Shown here one piece after another: positions 1-7,606 of a DNA stretch of 64,000 nt. The stretch covers positions 62,001 through 126,000 of the forward strand of contig NZMG01000054.1 of the NCBI GenBank assembly GCA_002694465.1, written 5' to 3'. Source of the DNA: Flavobacteriaceae bacterium. Lineage in GTDB: Bacteria; Bacteroidota; Bacteroidia; Flavobacteriales; Flavobacteriaceae. The first letter of the stretch is position 1; every line of letters begins with the position of its first letter. Under the pieces are notes generated by a model. That model was not told where the DNA came from. It worked only from the letters and a program-made list of their open reading frames with translations, and did no database searches. The position numbers and the translations under genes were made by a program.

Positions 1-295
1 ACATATTTTGCGCATAAACGCCTGTAGGTAATATACGTGCCTTATCTCGTTTGGCTATGGCTTTAGCGACTTCTTCGGTAGAAGGTAAAACCTCTTGGTT
101 AAGTAAGGTGCTAAATGTAGGTTTTGCGTAAATACCACGTGCCAAATTATGTAATAGCCCTTTTTTAACTATACGATGCAATGCTACCTTTACTGCACCA
201 GGACTGCCATAGTCTTGAAAGTCTTCTGTAAAGACTATAGTACCTTGTTTAAGGCTTTTTATTTTTTGTTCTATTTTATCGTCTGTACTTACCAT
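1..295 (-). CDS. AbiEi/DUF6088-type antitoxin-like protein, 3' part outside window
   Basis: An open frame starts at an ATG at 295 and runs off the left edge; 98 codons are visible. The product opens MVSTDDKIEQKIKSLKQGT and continues with a winged-helix-like segment (PGAVKVALHRIVKKGLL, then LARGIYAKPTFS), the pattern of DUF6088 and AbiEi-type antitoxins. In known AbiE type IV toxin-antitoxin systems this protein represses its own promoter, and a nucleotidyltransferase toxin (AbiEii) is encoded immediately downstream. That toxin would lie beyond the left edge, so the pair is a prediction. Copies of TTGTAAC in both orientations lie just upstream (313-364), as expected for an autoregulator. It is separated by about 100 bp from the small gene and restriction-modification gene upstream on the same strand, so it belongs to the defence part of the island. 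Family call fairly sure; antitoxin role inferred. Confidence 0.7.
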   Translation of the reverse strand, partial: MVSTDDKIEQKIKSLKQGTIVFTEDFQDYGSPGAVKVALHRIVKKGLLHNLARGIYAKPTFSTLLNQEVLPSTEEVAKAIAKRDKARILPTGVYAQNM

Positions 296-312
296 AGTGT
301 AAATATAGTAAT

Positions 313-364
313 TTGTAACCTATTTAAAAATATTTGTAACTAAAATATACTAAAAAGGTTACAA
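313..364. promoter_or_regulatory. TTGTAAC repeats upstream of the antitoxin-like gene (candidate operator)
   Basis: TTGTAACC occurs at 313-320 and TTGTAAC at 334-340 in the same orientation, and GGTTACAA, the exact reverse complement of the first, at 357-364. On the minus strand a TATATTTT element at 349-342 resembles the Bacteroidota -7 box (TAnnTTTG) and lies between the repeats. AbiEi-type antitoxins are known to bind repeats at their own promoter, so this is a plausible operator. The repeats are seen; the function is inferred. Confidence 0.45.
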
Positions 365-393
365 TGTTAGTATTGTGATATAACTAAACTTTG

Positions 394-675
394 CTATTTT
401 TTATTAATAGCCTTTATATATTTAGAAAGTAAGCGACCACGAAATGAAATGGTTTTACCATTATAATCGTACTTAAAATAATTATAGAGCATAATATCTT
501 CTTCATCTATTGGTTCATCTTTAAAGCGGTCTATATTAAAATGCTTAAACAGGATGTTTACAAACTTGGTGTCGCTTTTTACAAAAGCCACTTTTTGTAA
601 GTCTTTATCTAATACCTCTGTTTGTTTTTTTGAAAGGTATTTGCAGACTGCATCATAAACCAACTCTCTAAACAT
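394..675 (-). CDS. small hypothetical protein downstream of the restriction-modification gene
   Basis: 93 residues, not recognised. Basic and mostly helical in appearance (opens MFRELVYDAVCKYLSKKQTE, ends KYIKAINKK), with no signal peptide or membrane segment. Its start lies 3 bp after the stop of the large restriction-modification gene, so the two are almost certainly co-transcribed and perhaps translationally coupled. It could be a small accessory subunit or regulator of the enzyme; nothing in the sequence proves that. The acidic patch DEPIDEEDIM in the middle may be a DNA-mimic or interaction segment, but this is speculation. Confidence 0.6.
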   Translation of the reverse strand: MFRELVYDAVCKYLSKKQTEVLDKDLQKVAFVKSDTKFVNILFKHFNIDRFKDEPIDEEDIMLYNYFKYDYNGKTISFRGRLLSKYIKAINKK

Positions 676-678
676 AGG

Positions 679-3600
679 CTATGCTTTATAAGTATTATAG
701 GCTTCTTCTGTTAAGCTAAAGGCTGGGTCTATAAGCAATACCTCTTGGTGGGTGAGGCTGTAGAGTTTGTAGATTATTATATTTAATAATTCATAATTTT
801 CATTAAAAGCGTCAGTCCCATATGTGTTTTCTAATTCTCTATGTAAATCATTAATTTTTGCAAGGACATTTTCATTTGGTAATTGGATAGGTAATGTCTC
901 TAAAAATGTTTTAGAAATGTTTACAGTTAGGTTTGAATTATTAGAAAAGTTATTGGCATAATACCAATTGATTAATTTTGAATTAAGTAAACAAGTGAAA
1001 AATTCATAATGGTTTTTTAAACTTTTCTTCAATACAATATTATTAGTTGAATTAAATGTTCTTCTTTTTTTGGTATCCAAAGCAAAAACTAAAGGCATAG
1101 TACCACCACTAATTCTTTGATTGACTATCTTTTTATCTTCTTTCCATAAATAATCAGGTCTTGTTCTTGCTATTAGGTTTGGTTTCCAAATAATATGATT
1201 CTTTGCCTCGCCAAAATAGAATCGTTTGATATCTTTCCCTTCAAAAAGCTCAAAAGTACCATCTTCAGGTTTTTCAAAAATTAAATCTTTAGAAGCTGCA
1301 ATACCAGCAATAATATCAATACAACATTCACCAAGACTCTTTTTATTTGTATCTATTTTGCTCGAAAGTGCCATCTGCTCTTTATTAAGCATAATATTAA
1401 AGGTGTAGCTTGTATTCTCTAAAAATACATTTTGGTTGATGTATTTTGTTTTATACTTGTTTTCTTGAAGTGATTCTACATCGGTTAAAATTTCAGTTTC
1501 AAAATCTGGACTTGTTTTATTACTTAACTGAAATAGAATTGTTGAAGCGGTTACTTTACTAAAGACGCCTTCCCCTAAATCTACAATAGAGGTGACATTA
1601 GCGTTCTTTAATAACTCATATCTAATTACGTCATATACCGTACCTCTTAATATGTTATTTGGAATAATATAAATAAGGTTTCCTTCCTTATGAATTAGCT
1701 TTTTACCTTTTAATAGAAAAATTGCAAAAAGGTTAATCTTGCCAGCTTGTCTCGATTTAGACTTACTCGGTAAAGCAATATCTTTAAAGTATTCATCATT
1801 AACGTAATCTTTAAAACCAGACCCAAAACTGACATCTCTTGTAAAAACATAAGGCGGATTCCCAATCACAATATCAAACTTTTCTACACCATACATCCAT
1901 TGTGGGTCAAACCAAGATGAGGCTTCATTAGTAAACGGGTTCCAGCTAATGAGTTTATAGCTTCGGCTGTTGGTATCGGCAAATAAATTATGCTCGTTTT
2001 TAAATGCCTTTTTTTGTACCCTTAAAAAGCGTTCTTTTATCTTTTCTTTTTTCTTACCAGAGCTTTGTAGGTAGTCTGCACGCAGTTGCTCCAAGAGTTG
2101 TAGTTCTTCATAATTATCGAACATACTTATTTGTTGCCCTTGTTCTTCGGGCAAACCAATAAGCGTGTTGGCTGTTACAAATTTAAACTCCAAGTTAGGC
2201 AAGGGTTCTATCCCTCGGTTTTGGGCTTTGTCGTCTATGTTTTCATCAATGACCAAAGAGAGAAAACTACGTAGTTTAGAGATTTCGGAAGCAATGGGTT
2301 GTATATCTACACCATAAATAGAGTGTTGTATCACACCTAATTTACGCGCATAGTCGCTTGTAGCTGCATCCAATTTTTCTTTAAGTTGATTGCGTATTAA
2401 GGCGTTGCTTACTTTTTCGAGTTGTTTTTGTTTCCACCATTTTGCGCTTGGGTCTAACTTTTTAAGGGCTAAAATAATTTTGTGCAATGCACCCATAGGG
2501 AATGCCCCAGAGCCACAAGCAGGATCTAATATTTTTACATCGCTTAATGCTTGTAATATTTGGTCTTTCTGTTTACTATTAAAGGTATCTTCTTGGTTGG
2601 TTTCTTGACCTTCTTTAAACAAGCGTTCTAATGCTACTTCATCGTTAATAGCTGTTTTGGTTTTTAGGTATTGTACCAAAGATTGCTCTACCATATAATC
2701 TACAATCTCTCTGGGCGTGTAAAAGCTACCTGTGGCTTTACGTGCGCTTTTTTCGGTGTCTGGGTCTATTTCTGCCAAAAGGTTTTCAAAGATAGTACCC
2801 AACATTTCAGGGTCAATACTTACTTCGGCATCGTAAATGCTGTTTTCGTCTATGGTAAAGTTGTATTGTTCCAGAACTTTAAACAGCTCTAAAAACCACG
2901 AATTAGGAATTTTAAGTCCGAATGAAATTTGATGTATGCCTTGACTATCGGTTGGGAAGAAATCGTCTGGATGTGCTTCAAACAAACCACCGTTTAAGAA
3001 AGGGATGATGTTTGCATCTTGCGGTAAGGAGTAATCTTTTCGGTCTTCTTCTCGTTTGTTAAGCACCAAAAAGAATAGTTTTTCCAATACCGAATGGTAA
3101 TAATCGTGTTGCTGATTGTTAACATCTACCACTGTGTTAGACGACAACCACGTTTCTGGAATTAAGGGAATGCCAGCTTCTGACTTTTTATTCTTTAGAA
3201 ACCAACAGAATATGGTACGACCAATAAGCCTTACTGCAAACTCTTGATAAATTTTACGGTTGTCCTTTAAGGGTGTGGATGGCAATACCAATTGTGGATT
3301 ATCTGCATTAATGGTTTTAGTGCCTTGTTTGTACTTACCACCAATTAACTCATAAAATGCTTTGGCTATTTCTTGATAGAATTGCTTGTTAAGTGGTTCT
3401 ACACTAAAAGCTTCTATAATTTCATCCAATGAACTAAAACCACAACTGCCAACTTGTTTTATAAAGGTTTTGTTGGTTTGTTTAGGTGATACAAAATAGG
3501 TGTAACGCTTGTATTCTGTAAACTCTCTTTTAGTACCTAAATAATTGGCTTTTACAAAACTGAACCTAAAATTGCCTTCACTGTCATAAAACACAAACAA

Positions 3601-3894
3601 CGCTGCATCCTTTACTTCGTGCTTCAGGATTTTCTTGGCAATTTCGTATTGGTTTTTCTTTCCTGTTCTTTCGGTTAACGGTTCGGTGGTTTCGGAAGCG
3701 ATAATGATAACATCGTCTTTGTTTATGGTTGCTTCACCAACTTTTTCGATAGACTCATACTTGTCGAAAATATCTTCCTGGAAGAGATAATCTAAATTTT
3801 CATCGTCTGGTTTGAAGGAAGGTAGCTTGTCTCTTAAAAAAGCTATTAAATTTTTGTTGGAATATTGATTGATTAGATTGGTTAGCTGACTCAT
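679..3894 (-). CDS. Eco57I-like single-chain restriction-modification enzyme (type IIG-like)
   Basis: 1071 residues. An adenine-specific N6 methyltransferase core is clear: AdoMet motif I DPACGSGAFPMG starts at residue 457 and the catalytic motif IV NPPY is at 679-682, in the order and spacing of the N6-adenine (gamma-class) methyltransferases of Eco57I-type enzymes. About 450 residues precede the core, including a segment with FVFYDSEGNFRFS that is characteristic of this family. The region after about residue 830 is the expected target-recognition (TaqI-like C-terminal) domain, and the total length fits a fused restriction-modification polypeptide of 1000-1200 residues. I could not identify a PD-(D/E)xK nuclease motif with certainty, so cleavage activity is inferred from the family. 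No separate specificity or restriction subunit is visible nearby, which supports a self-contained enzyme. It sits in an integrase-bearing island next to a tRNA and is followed by a small gene and an AbiEi-like gene, giving a compact defence cargo. Confidence 0.85.
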   Translation of the reverse strand: MSQLTNLINQYSNKNLIAFLRDKLPSFKPDDENLDYLFQEDIFDKYESIEKVGEATINKDDVIIIASETTEPLTERTGKKNQYEIAKKILKHEVKDAALFVFYDSEGNFRFSFVKANYLGTKREFTEYKRYTYFVSPKQTNKTFIKQVGSCGFSSLDEIIEAFSVEPLNKQFYQEIAKAFYELIGGKYKQGTKTINADNPQLVLPSTPLKDNRKIYQEFAVRLIGRTIFCWFLKNKKSEAGIPLIPETWLSSNTVVDVNNQQHDYYHSVLEKLFFLVLNKREEDRKDYSLPQDANIIPFLNGGLFEAHPDDFFPTDSQGIHQISFGLKIPNSWFLELFKVLEQYNFTIDENSIYDAEVSIDPEMLGTIFENLLAEIDPDTEKSARKATGSFYTPREIVDYMVEQSLVQYLKTKTAINDEVALERLFKEGQETNQEDTFNSKQKDQILQALSDVKILDPACGSGAFPMGALHKIILALKKLDPSAKWWKQKQLEKVSNALIRNQLKEKLDAATSDYARKLGVIQHSIYGVDIQPIASEISKLRSFLSLVIDENIDDKAQNRGIEPLPNLEFKFVTANTLIGLPEEQGQQISMFDNYEELQLLEQLRADYLQSSGKKKEKIKERFLRVQKKAFKNEHNLFADTNSRSYKLISWNPFTNEASSWFDPQWMYGVEKFDIVIGNPPYVFTRDVSFGSGFKDYVNDEYFKDIALPSKSKSRQAGKINLFAIFLLKGKKLIHKEGNLIYIIPNNILRGTVYDVIRYELLKNANVTSIVDLGEGVFSKVTASTILFQLSNKTSPDFETEILTDVESLQENKYKTKYINQNVFLENTSYTFNIMLNKEQMALSSKIDTNKKSLGECCIDIIAGIAASKDLIFEKPEDGTFELFEGKDIKRFYFGEAKNHIIWKPNLIARTRPDYLWKEDKKIVNQRISGGTMPLVFALDTKKRRTFNSTNNIVLKKSLKNHYEFFTCLLNSKLINWYYANNFSNNSNLTVNISKTFLETLPIQLPNENVLAKINDLHRELENTYGTDAFNENYELLNIIIYKLYSLTHQEVLLIDPAFSLTEEAYNTYKA

Positions 3895-3967
3895 ATATAA
3901 AACTTAATTCACTCAAAAATATAAATCTTTCAGGTGGAAAGCAGATATTTTTTCAAGTAAATGTTAA

Positions 3968-3998
3968 AACCCAAAAAACCGAGTGGGTTAATTGGGTT
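3968..3998 (-). terminator. probable terminator after the 311-residue island protein
   Basis: AACCCAA at 3968-3974 and TTGGGTT at 3992-3998 are perfect 7-bp inverted repeats just after the stop of the gene ending at 4007. Read on the minus strand the second arm is followed by a short T-rich stretch. The loop is long (17 nt) and could fold in alternative ways, so this is only a moderate candidate. Confidence 0.4.
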
Positions 3999-4006
3999 GT
4001 GTTGGA

Positions 4007-4942
4007 TTAATGCTTTTCATACCCATAGTGAATGTTGTAATAATCTAAATAGTTATCGATTATTTCGTACTCGTCATTTTTAAATGCAAAGAAATATGGC
4101 AAAATCTTACTAATTGATATTTGTTCTTTTAAGATTTGATCTATGTAAGGTAAAAAGGCATTCGTTATTTCTAATTCAGTTTTTACTTTAAGTGCGTTTT
4201 TAACCTGTTGTTTAATTCTTTTTGTAACAACTAACTTACTTTCACTTTTTCCTCTTTTTTGAGAATCACTTTGATTATGCATTTTTATTCTTGACTTATA
4301 TAGTCTTTGAAGCTCGTCAATAAAATGTTCGACATAATCATTTTCATCAACAATTTTTTGCTCAACGTATTTTAACTTGTTTATTGCTATTGAATCGAAT
4401 GTGAAGAATTTACTTAAAGTAGGTCTGTTTTCTTCTTCAAAATATTTTTCAAGGTATTCGCAGATAAAATCAATTTCATATTCTTTTAATGCAGGAAACA
4501 AATCAAGGTCATTAAATTTCAGCGCCGCTGGTGAAATATTTTTTTGATATTTAAGAGAAGATAAATAATTATTAAAAAAAGAGAGAACGTCTTCACTTTC
4601 AGAGTCGCTGTCTTTTTTTTCTTTTTTATTTATTTCTTCTTTATTATTCTTTATATTATTCTTTTGTTGGTAGTTGTCAACTAAAGGAATAAAGAAATTA
4701 GATAAATGTTTGCTAAAATCAGAAGATAGTTTACCGTTATTAGATAACTGATATATTTTAGGTATTAATTCTACTATTTTAGGAAAATGAACAGTAAAAT
4801 ATTTTACTCTTGGCATCCCTTTAACTACTATGTATTCAAAAAAGACAACTTCCTCACAATTAAAATAATCGTAATTGTACCGTTGTAATTTCTGAATATT
4901 AATAGCTAAAGGATGTGTATCCTCCTTTTTAAATTTTTTCAT
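4007..4942 (-). CDS. conserved protein of flavobacterial integrative elements, function unknown
   Basis: 311 residues, soluble, very Lys-rich, with a low-complexity charged linker near residues 95-120 (KNNKEEINKKEKKDSDSESE). The N-terminal block (NCEEVVFFEYIVVKGMPRVKYF) and the helical C-terminal part resemble proteins I associate with flavobacterial integrative elements, where they sit between an excisionase-like HTH gene and cargo as here. From memory, relatives carry a winged-helix-like stretch between FFEYIVVK and the second VKGMPRVKYF block; here the two blocks are directly joined, so an internal in-frame deletion is possible. A replication or element-control role would fit a winged helix but is not demonstrated. 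The gene is noticeably AT-rich. Confidence 0.5.
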   Translation of the reverse strand: MKKFKKEDTHPLAINIQKLQRYNYDYFNCEEVVFFEYIVVKGMPRVKYFTVHFPKIVELIPKIYQLSNNGKLSSDFSKHLSNFFIPLVDNYQQKNNIKNNKEEINKKEKKDSDSESEDVLSFFNNYLSSLKYQKNISPAALKFNDLDLFPALKEYEIDFICEYLEKYFEEENRPTLSKFFTFDSIAINKLKYVEQKIVDENDYVEHFIDELQRLYKSRIKMHNQSDSQKRGKSESKLVVTKRIKQQVKNALKVKTELEITNAFLPYIDQILKEQISISKILPYFFAFKNDEYEIIDNYLDYYNIHYGYEKH

Positions 4943-4971
4943 CTGACCAATGGAATTAAAAATAGATGTGC

Positions 4972-5235
4972 TTATGCACTCTTGTTTTGGATTAAAATTT
5001 TAATTACGTCTTCATACTCATAGTACATAGTTTTACCCATTTTGGTAAAGGGTAGTGTACCGTTAACACGTAAGTTTTGTAGCGTACCTGGTGAGATGTT
5101 AAGCATCTCTCTTACGTCTGCTGATTTTAACCACTTTTTTTGCTCCGTTTGGCTTCCTAAAATTGTCTTCAGTTCTGTGATGATTTCCTGTTTAAGAGTC
5201 TTTAAATCATCCTTTGTAATTACTTCAAATGTCAT
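4972..5235 (-). CDS. helix-turn-helix (excisionase/MerR-like HTH_17) DNA-binding protein
   Basis: 87 residues. The N-terminal third is an amphipathic helix (ITKDDLKTLKQEIITELKTI) and the rest is a small winged-helix domain: KKWLKSADVREMLNISPGTLQNLRVNGTLPFTKMG, then YYEYEDVIKIL. This is the typical small HTH_17 protein found beside integrases of Bacteroidota mobile elements, where such proteins act as excisionases or regulators of excision genes. It is encoded on the same strand as the integrase and about 200 bp downstream of it. DNA binding is a confident family inference; excisionase function is inferred from context. Confidence 0.8.
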   Translation of the reverse strand: MTFEVITKDDLKTLKQEIITELKTILGSQTEQKKWLKSADVREMLNISPGTLQNLRVNGTLPFTKMGKTMYYEYEDVIKILIQNKSA

Positions 5236-5432
5236 TTTCTAATAAAACGTATTAAAAGGCATAAACGCCTGATTTATATTGTGTTAATTTACTACATTTT
5301 GTGCTTTAGTTAAAACAAACTTATTAACATTTATGCACTATATTTTAACAGAAAAACCCTTGATTTTATAGGTGTTTACAAGGGTTTTGTATTGAATTAA
5401 TAGTCAATTTTGAATGCTATTGTTTATATCTC

Positions 5433-6683
5433 CTAATTGGCTAATCGCTTGGATGCTTCTGTATTACTTTTATTAGCGAACTTTTGCTTTAAAACTGCCA
5501 TATCATCACTCACTTTTCTATCCAATATTTTAGCATAATGCTGTGTCGTTTTTAGTGATTTATGACCTAACATTTTACTTACTGATTCCATAGGTACACC
5601 ATTAGATAAAGTTACTGTAGTTGCAAAGGTGTGTCGTGCTAAATGGGTGGTTAGGTTTTTATTTATTTTGCATAAATCGGCTATCTCTTTGAGATAAGCA
5701 TTTGATTTTTGATTACTCAACACGGGAAGCAAAACACCTTTTGTTACTGCTTCTGGGTGATTCTCATATTTCTTTATGATTTCTAAAGCTGTTGGAAGTA
5801 GAGGAATGTTACTGCGTGTATCTGTTTTGGTTCGCTTTGTTTTAATCCATTTATCGCCATCAATACCAAATACCAAATTATCTTTTGAGAGCTTCTTAAC
5901 ATCGCTATAGGCTAAACCAGTAAAACAACAGAAAATGAAAATGTCTCTTACTTGCTCTAATCTTGGTGTATGCAATTCTTTATCGAGCATATCTTGTATT
6001 TCTTCTTCTGATAGGAATTGACGCTCAACTTCTTTTAAACGTACCTTGTAATTTAAAAATGGGTCTTTTGCTATCCAACCATTAGCCAAAGCAATGCGCA
6101 CTATTTTTTTGAAGTTCTTTATGTATTTAATGGTGCTATTATGCCCACAGTTTCTAACGGTTTTTAAGTAAAATTCAAAGTCTGTTATAAATTGGTGGTC
6201 TATACGCTTTATGCTTATATCACTTACTTTGTATTGATGTTGCATAAACTCTTGTAGATGTTTAGATACGGTTTTGTAACGCTCTAAAGTGCCTGCTGAA
6301 AATTCTCTACCTACTAATTTTTCTACTTGTGTATTATGGTTTTCAAAAATAGTTATGAGAGTACGTTCTTTTTCTTCTATACCTAATAACTTATTTTTTA
6401 AGGTTTCTGTAGTTACTGGCTTATCATCTTGGATTAAGTCTCTTTGACTTTGATATACTTTTGTAGTAATCGAATCTAAATAGGCGTTAAGCTCTCGTAT
6501 ATCTTCAGTTCTTCCAATAGCTTTATTGGCTTGATTGTTCCATTTCTCAATCTCAATAGTTCGCTTTGTGCTGATTTCTGTACGTTTACCATCTATGGTA
6601 ATACGTAGATAAATAGGACATTTGCCCTGTGCATCTACTTTACTTTTCTTCAAGTAGAATAATAATCCAAATGTTTTGTTCAT
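5433..6683 (-). CDS. tyrosine recombinase / integrase of the island
   Basis: 416 residues with the three-part layout of Bacteroidota integrases: N-terminal arm-binding domain (about 1-95), core-binding SAM-like domain (about 105-215) and catalytic domain (about 225-395). Catalytic residues visible are H347 and R350 (HLARHTF), H374 (LGHKS) and the nucleophile Y383 (TTQHYAK). The first conserved Arg position appears as Ala in FTGLAYSDV, as in several Bacteroidota integrases; the CTnDOT integrase IntDOT also lacks this Arg. It lies 240 bp from the 3' end of tRNA-Ser and faces away from it, the usual position of an integrase next to its attachment site. Its start region is surrounded by GGTGACC repeats (6687-6821), one only 3 bp upstream of the ATG. 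Confidence 0.93.
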   Translation of the reverse strand: MNKTFGLLFYLKKSKVDAQGKCPIYLRITIDGKRTEISTKRTIEIEKWNNQANKAIGRTEDIRELNAYLDSITTKVYQSQRDLIQDDKPVTTETLKNKLLGIEEKERTLITIFENHNTQVEKLVGREFSAGTLERYKTVSKHLQEFMQHQYKVSDISIKRIDHQFITDFEFYLKTVRNCGHNSTIKYIKNFKKIVRIALANGWIAKDPFLNYKVRLKEVERQFLSEEEIQDMLDKELHTPRLEQVRDIFIFCCFTGLAYSDVKKLSKDNLVFGIDGDKWIKTKRTKTDTRSNIPLLPTALEIIKKYENHPEAVTKGVLLPVLSNQKSNAYLKEIADLCKINKNLTTHLARHTFATTVTLSNGVPMESVSKMLGHKSLKTTQHYAKILDRKVSDDMAVLKQKFANKSNTEASKRLAN

Positions 6684-6686
6684 TCT

Positions 6687-6821
6687 GGTGACCTTTAAAA
6701 TTATACATTAATTTACGAAATAATCAGGTCTTTAATTTAATTTAAACAACTGATTTATAAACAGTTATTAACAAATAGGTGACCTGAAAAAGGTTTTAAA
6801 AAGGTCACCTAAAAGGTCACC
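6687..6821. repeat. four GGTGACC/GGTCACC heptamers flanking the integrase start
   Basis: GGTGACC is found at 6687-6693 and 6778-6784, and its reverse complement GGTCACC at 6803-6809 and 6815-6821. The middle two extend to a perfect 9-bp inverted repeat, AGGTGACCT at 6777-6785 and AGGTCACCT at 6802-6810. They lie between the integrase start and the tRNA 3' end, where integrase arm-type sites or operators for integrase expression are expected. Which of the two they are cannot be told from sequence. Confidence 0.6.
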
Positions 6822-6867
6822 AACAGAATGGTTTTTAATACACTTTTTGATGTTTTGTAGAAACTAA

Positions 6868-6900
6868 AAAGTCCCGTAAACATAGTGTTTACAGGACTTT
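6868..6900 (-). terminator. terminator of tRNA-Ser
   Basis: AAAGTCC-C-GTAAAC at 6868-6881 pairs with GTTTAC-A-GGACTTT at 6887-6900 (13 pairs around one mismatch, 5-nt loop). Read on the minus strand it is followed by TTTTTAG and lies 24 bp after the tRNA 3' end. This is a convincing intrinsic terminator for the tRNA transcript. Confidence 0.75.
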
Positions 6901-6923
6901 GATTGAAATTGAATAAATTTCAG

Positions 6924-7008
6924 CGGAGAAAGAGGGATTCGAACCCCCGGAGGTGTGACCCTCAACAGTTTTCAAGACTGCCGCATTCGACCACTCTGCC
7001 ATTTCTCC
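6924..7008 (-). tRNA. tRNA-Ser (anticodon TGA)
   Basis: On the minus strand the 85-nt sequence starts GGAGAAATGGCAGAGTGG and ends with TTTCTCC plus discriminator G. The 7-bp acceptor stem GGAGAAA/TTTCTCC is perfect. The anticodon loop is CTTGAAA, giving anticodon TGA at 6974-6972. A long variable arm (TTGAGGGTCACACCTCC region) and the T-loop GGTTCGAATCC are present, as expected for serine tRNA. No CCA is encoded; CTG follows the discriminator base. The island lies directly on the 3' side, so this gene is the likely integration target. Confidence 0.95.
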
Positions 7009-7046
7009 TTGAGTGCCTCATCAAGCTATTTACTTGAATGCGGGTG

Positions 7047-7054
7047 CAAATATA
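7047..7054 (-). promoter_or_regulatory. tRNA-Ser promoter -7 element
   Basis: On the minus strand the sequence reads TATATTTG, an exact match to the Bacteroidota -7 consensus TAnnTTTG, preceded after a 19-nt spacer by TTTC, close to the -33 TTTG. The start site would fall near 7040, giving a leader of about 30 nt before the mature tRNA. Confidence 0.65.
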
Positions 7055-7197
7055 ATACCTTTTTTAACTCTTTGAAATCTTTTGATTAATAATTTCTTAT
7101 ATAGATTTTGCAGTTATATTACATTATTTAAAAAAACTTTCTATTGCAATCCTTCTACTAGAGAACTCTAAGGTGCTGAACATTAAATATTTACTTT

Positions 7198-7578
7198 TCA
7201 CTTTTTATTTTTATTTTCATGTATAGACACCATTTTGGAAATAAAAGTATCAGGATTAATAGGTTTCTCAATATAACCATCTGCTCCAGCTTCTAAAGAT
7301 TTTTCTCTATCACCTCCCATTGCATAGGAAGTTACGGTTATAATTGTGGTATTTTTTGGGATACCATTATGTCTTAATTTAACACATATTTCATACCCAT
7401 CCATATCGGGTAATTGAATGTCTATTAAAATAATTTCTGGCTTATGATCGTGTGCCAGTTGAAATCCTTCAACCCCACTATATGCCTTTATAACATGATA
7501 TCCGTTTTTTTCAAGAAGATATGATAGCATATACATGTTTTGCTCGTTATCCTCAATAATTAAAATATTCGTTTTCAT
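7198..7578 (-). CDS. CheY-like single-domain response regulator
   Basis: 126 residues forming one receiver domain and nothing else. The acidic pair E9-D10, phosphoacceptor D53 (ILIDIQLPDMDGYE), the conserved T/S (VTSYAM) and K (IEKPINPD) are all present. It follows the histidine kinase gene by 28 bp on the same strand, so it is probably a partner or relay receiver of that kinase. With no output domain it would act through protein contacts or as a phosphate sink. Family certain; partner inferred from adjacency. Confidence 0.92.
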   Translation of the reverse strand: MKTNILIIEDNEQNMYMLSYLLEKNGYHVIKAYSGVEGFQLAHDHKPEIILIDIQLPDMDGYEICVKLRHNGIPKNTTIITVTSYAMGGDREKSLEAGADGYIEKPINPDTFISKMVSIHENKNKK

Positions 7579-7606
7579 TTGTTTTTGGATTTATAGGGTT
7601 GATTTT

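Noticed and set aside
6924..6945. second tRNA-Ser end (attachment site repeat) inside the window
   Set aside because: No copy of the tRNA 3' end sequence was found in 1-6900, so the second boundary is probably outside the window.
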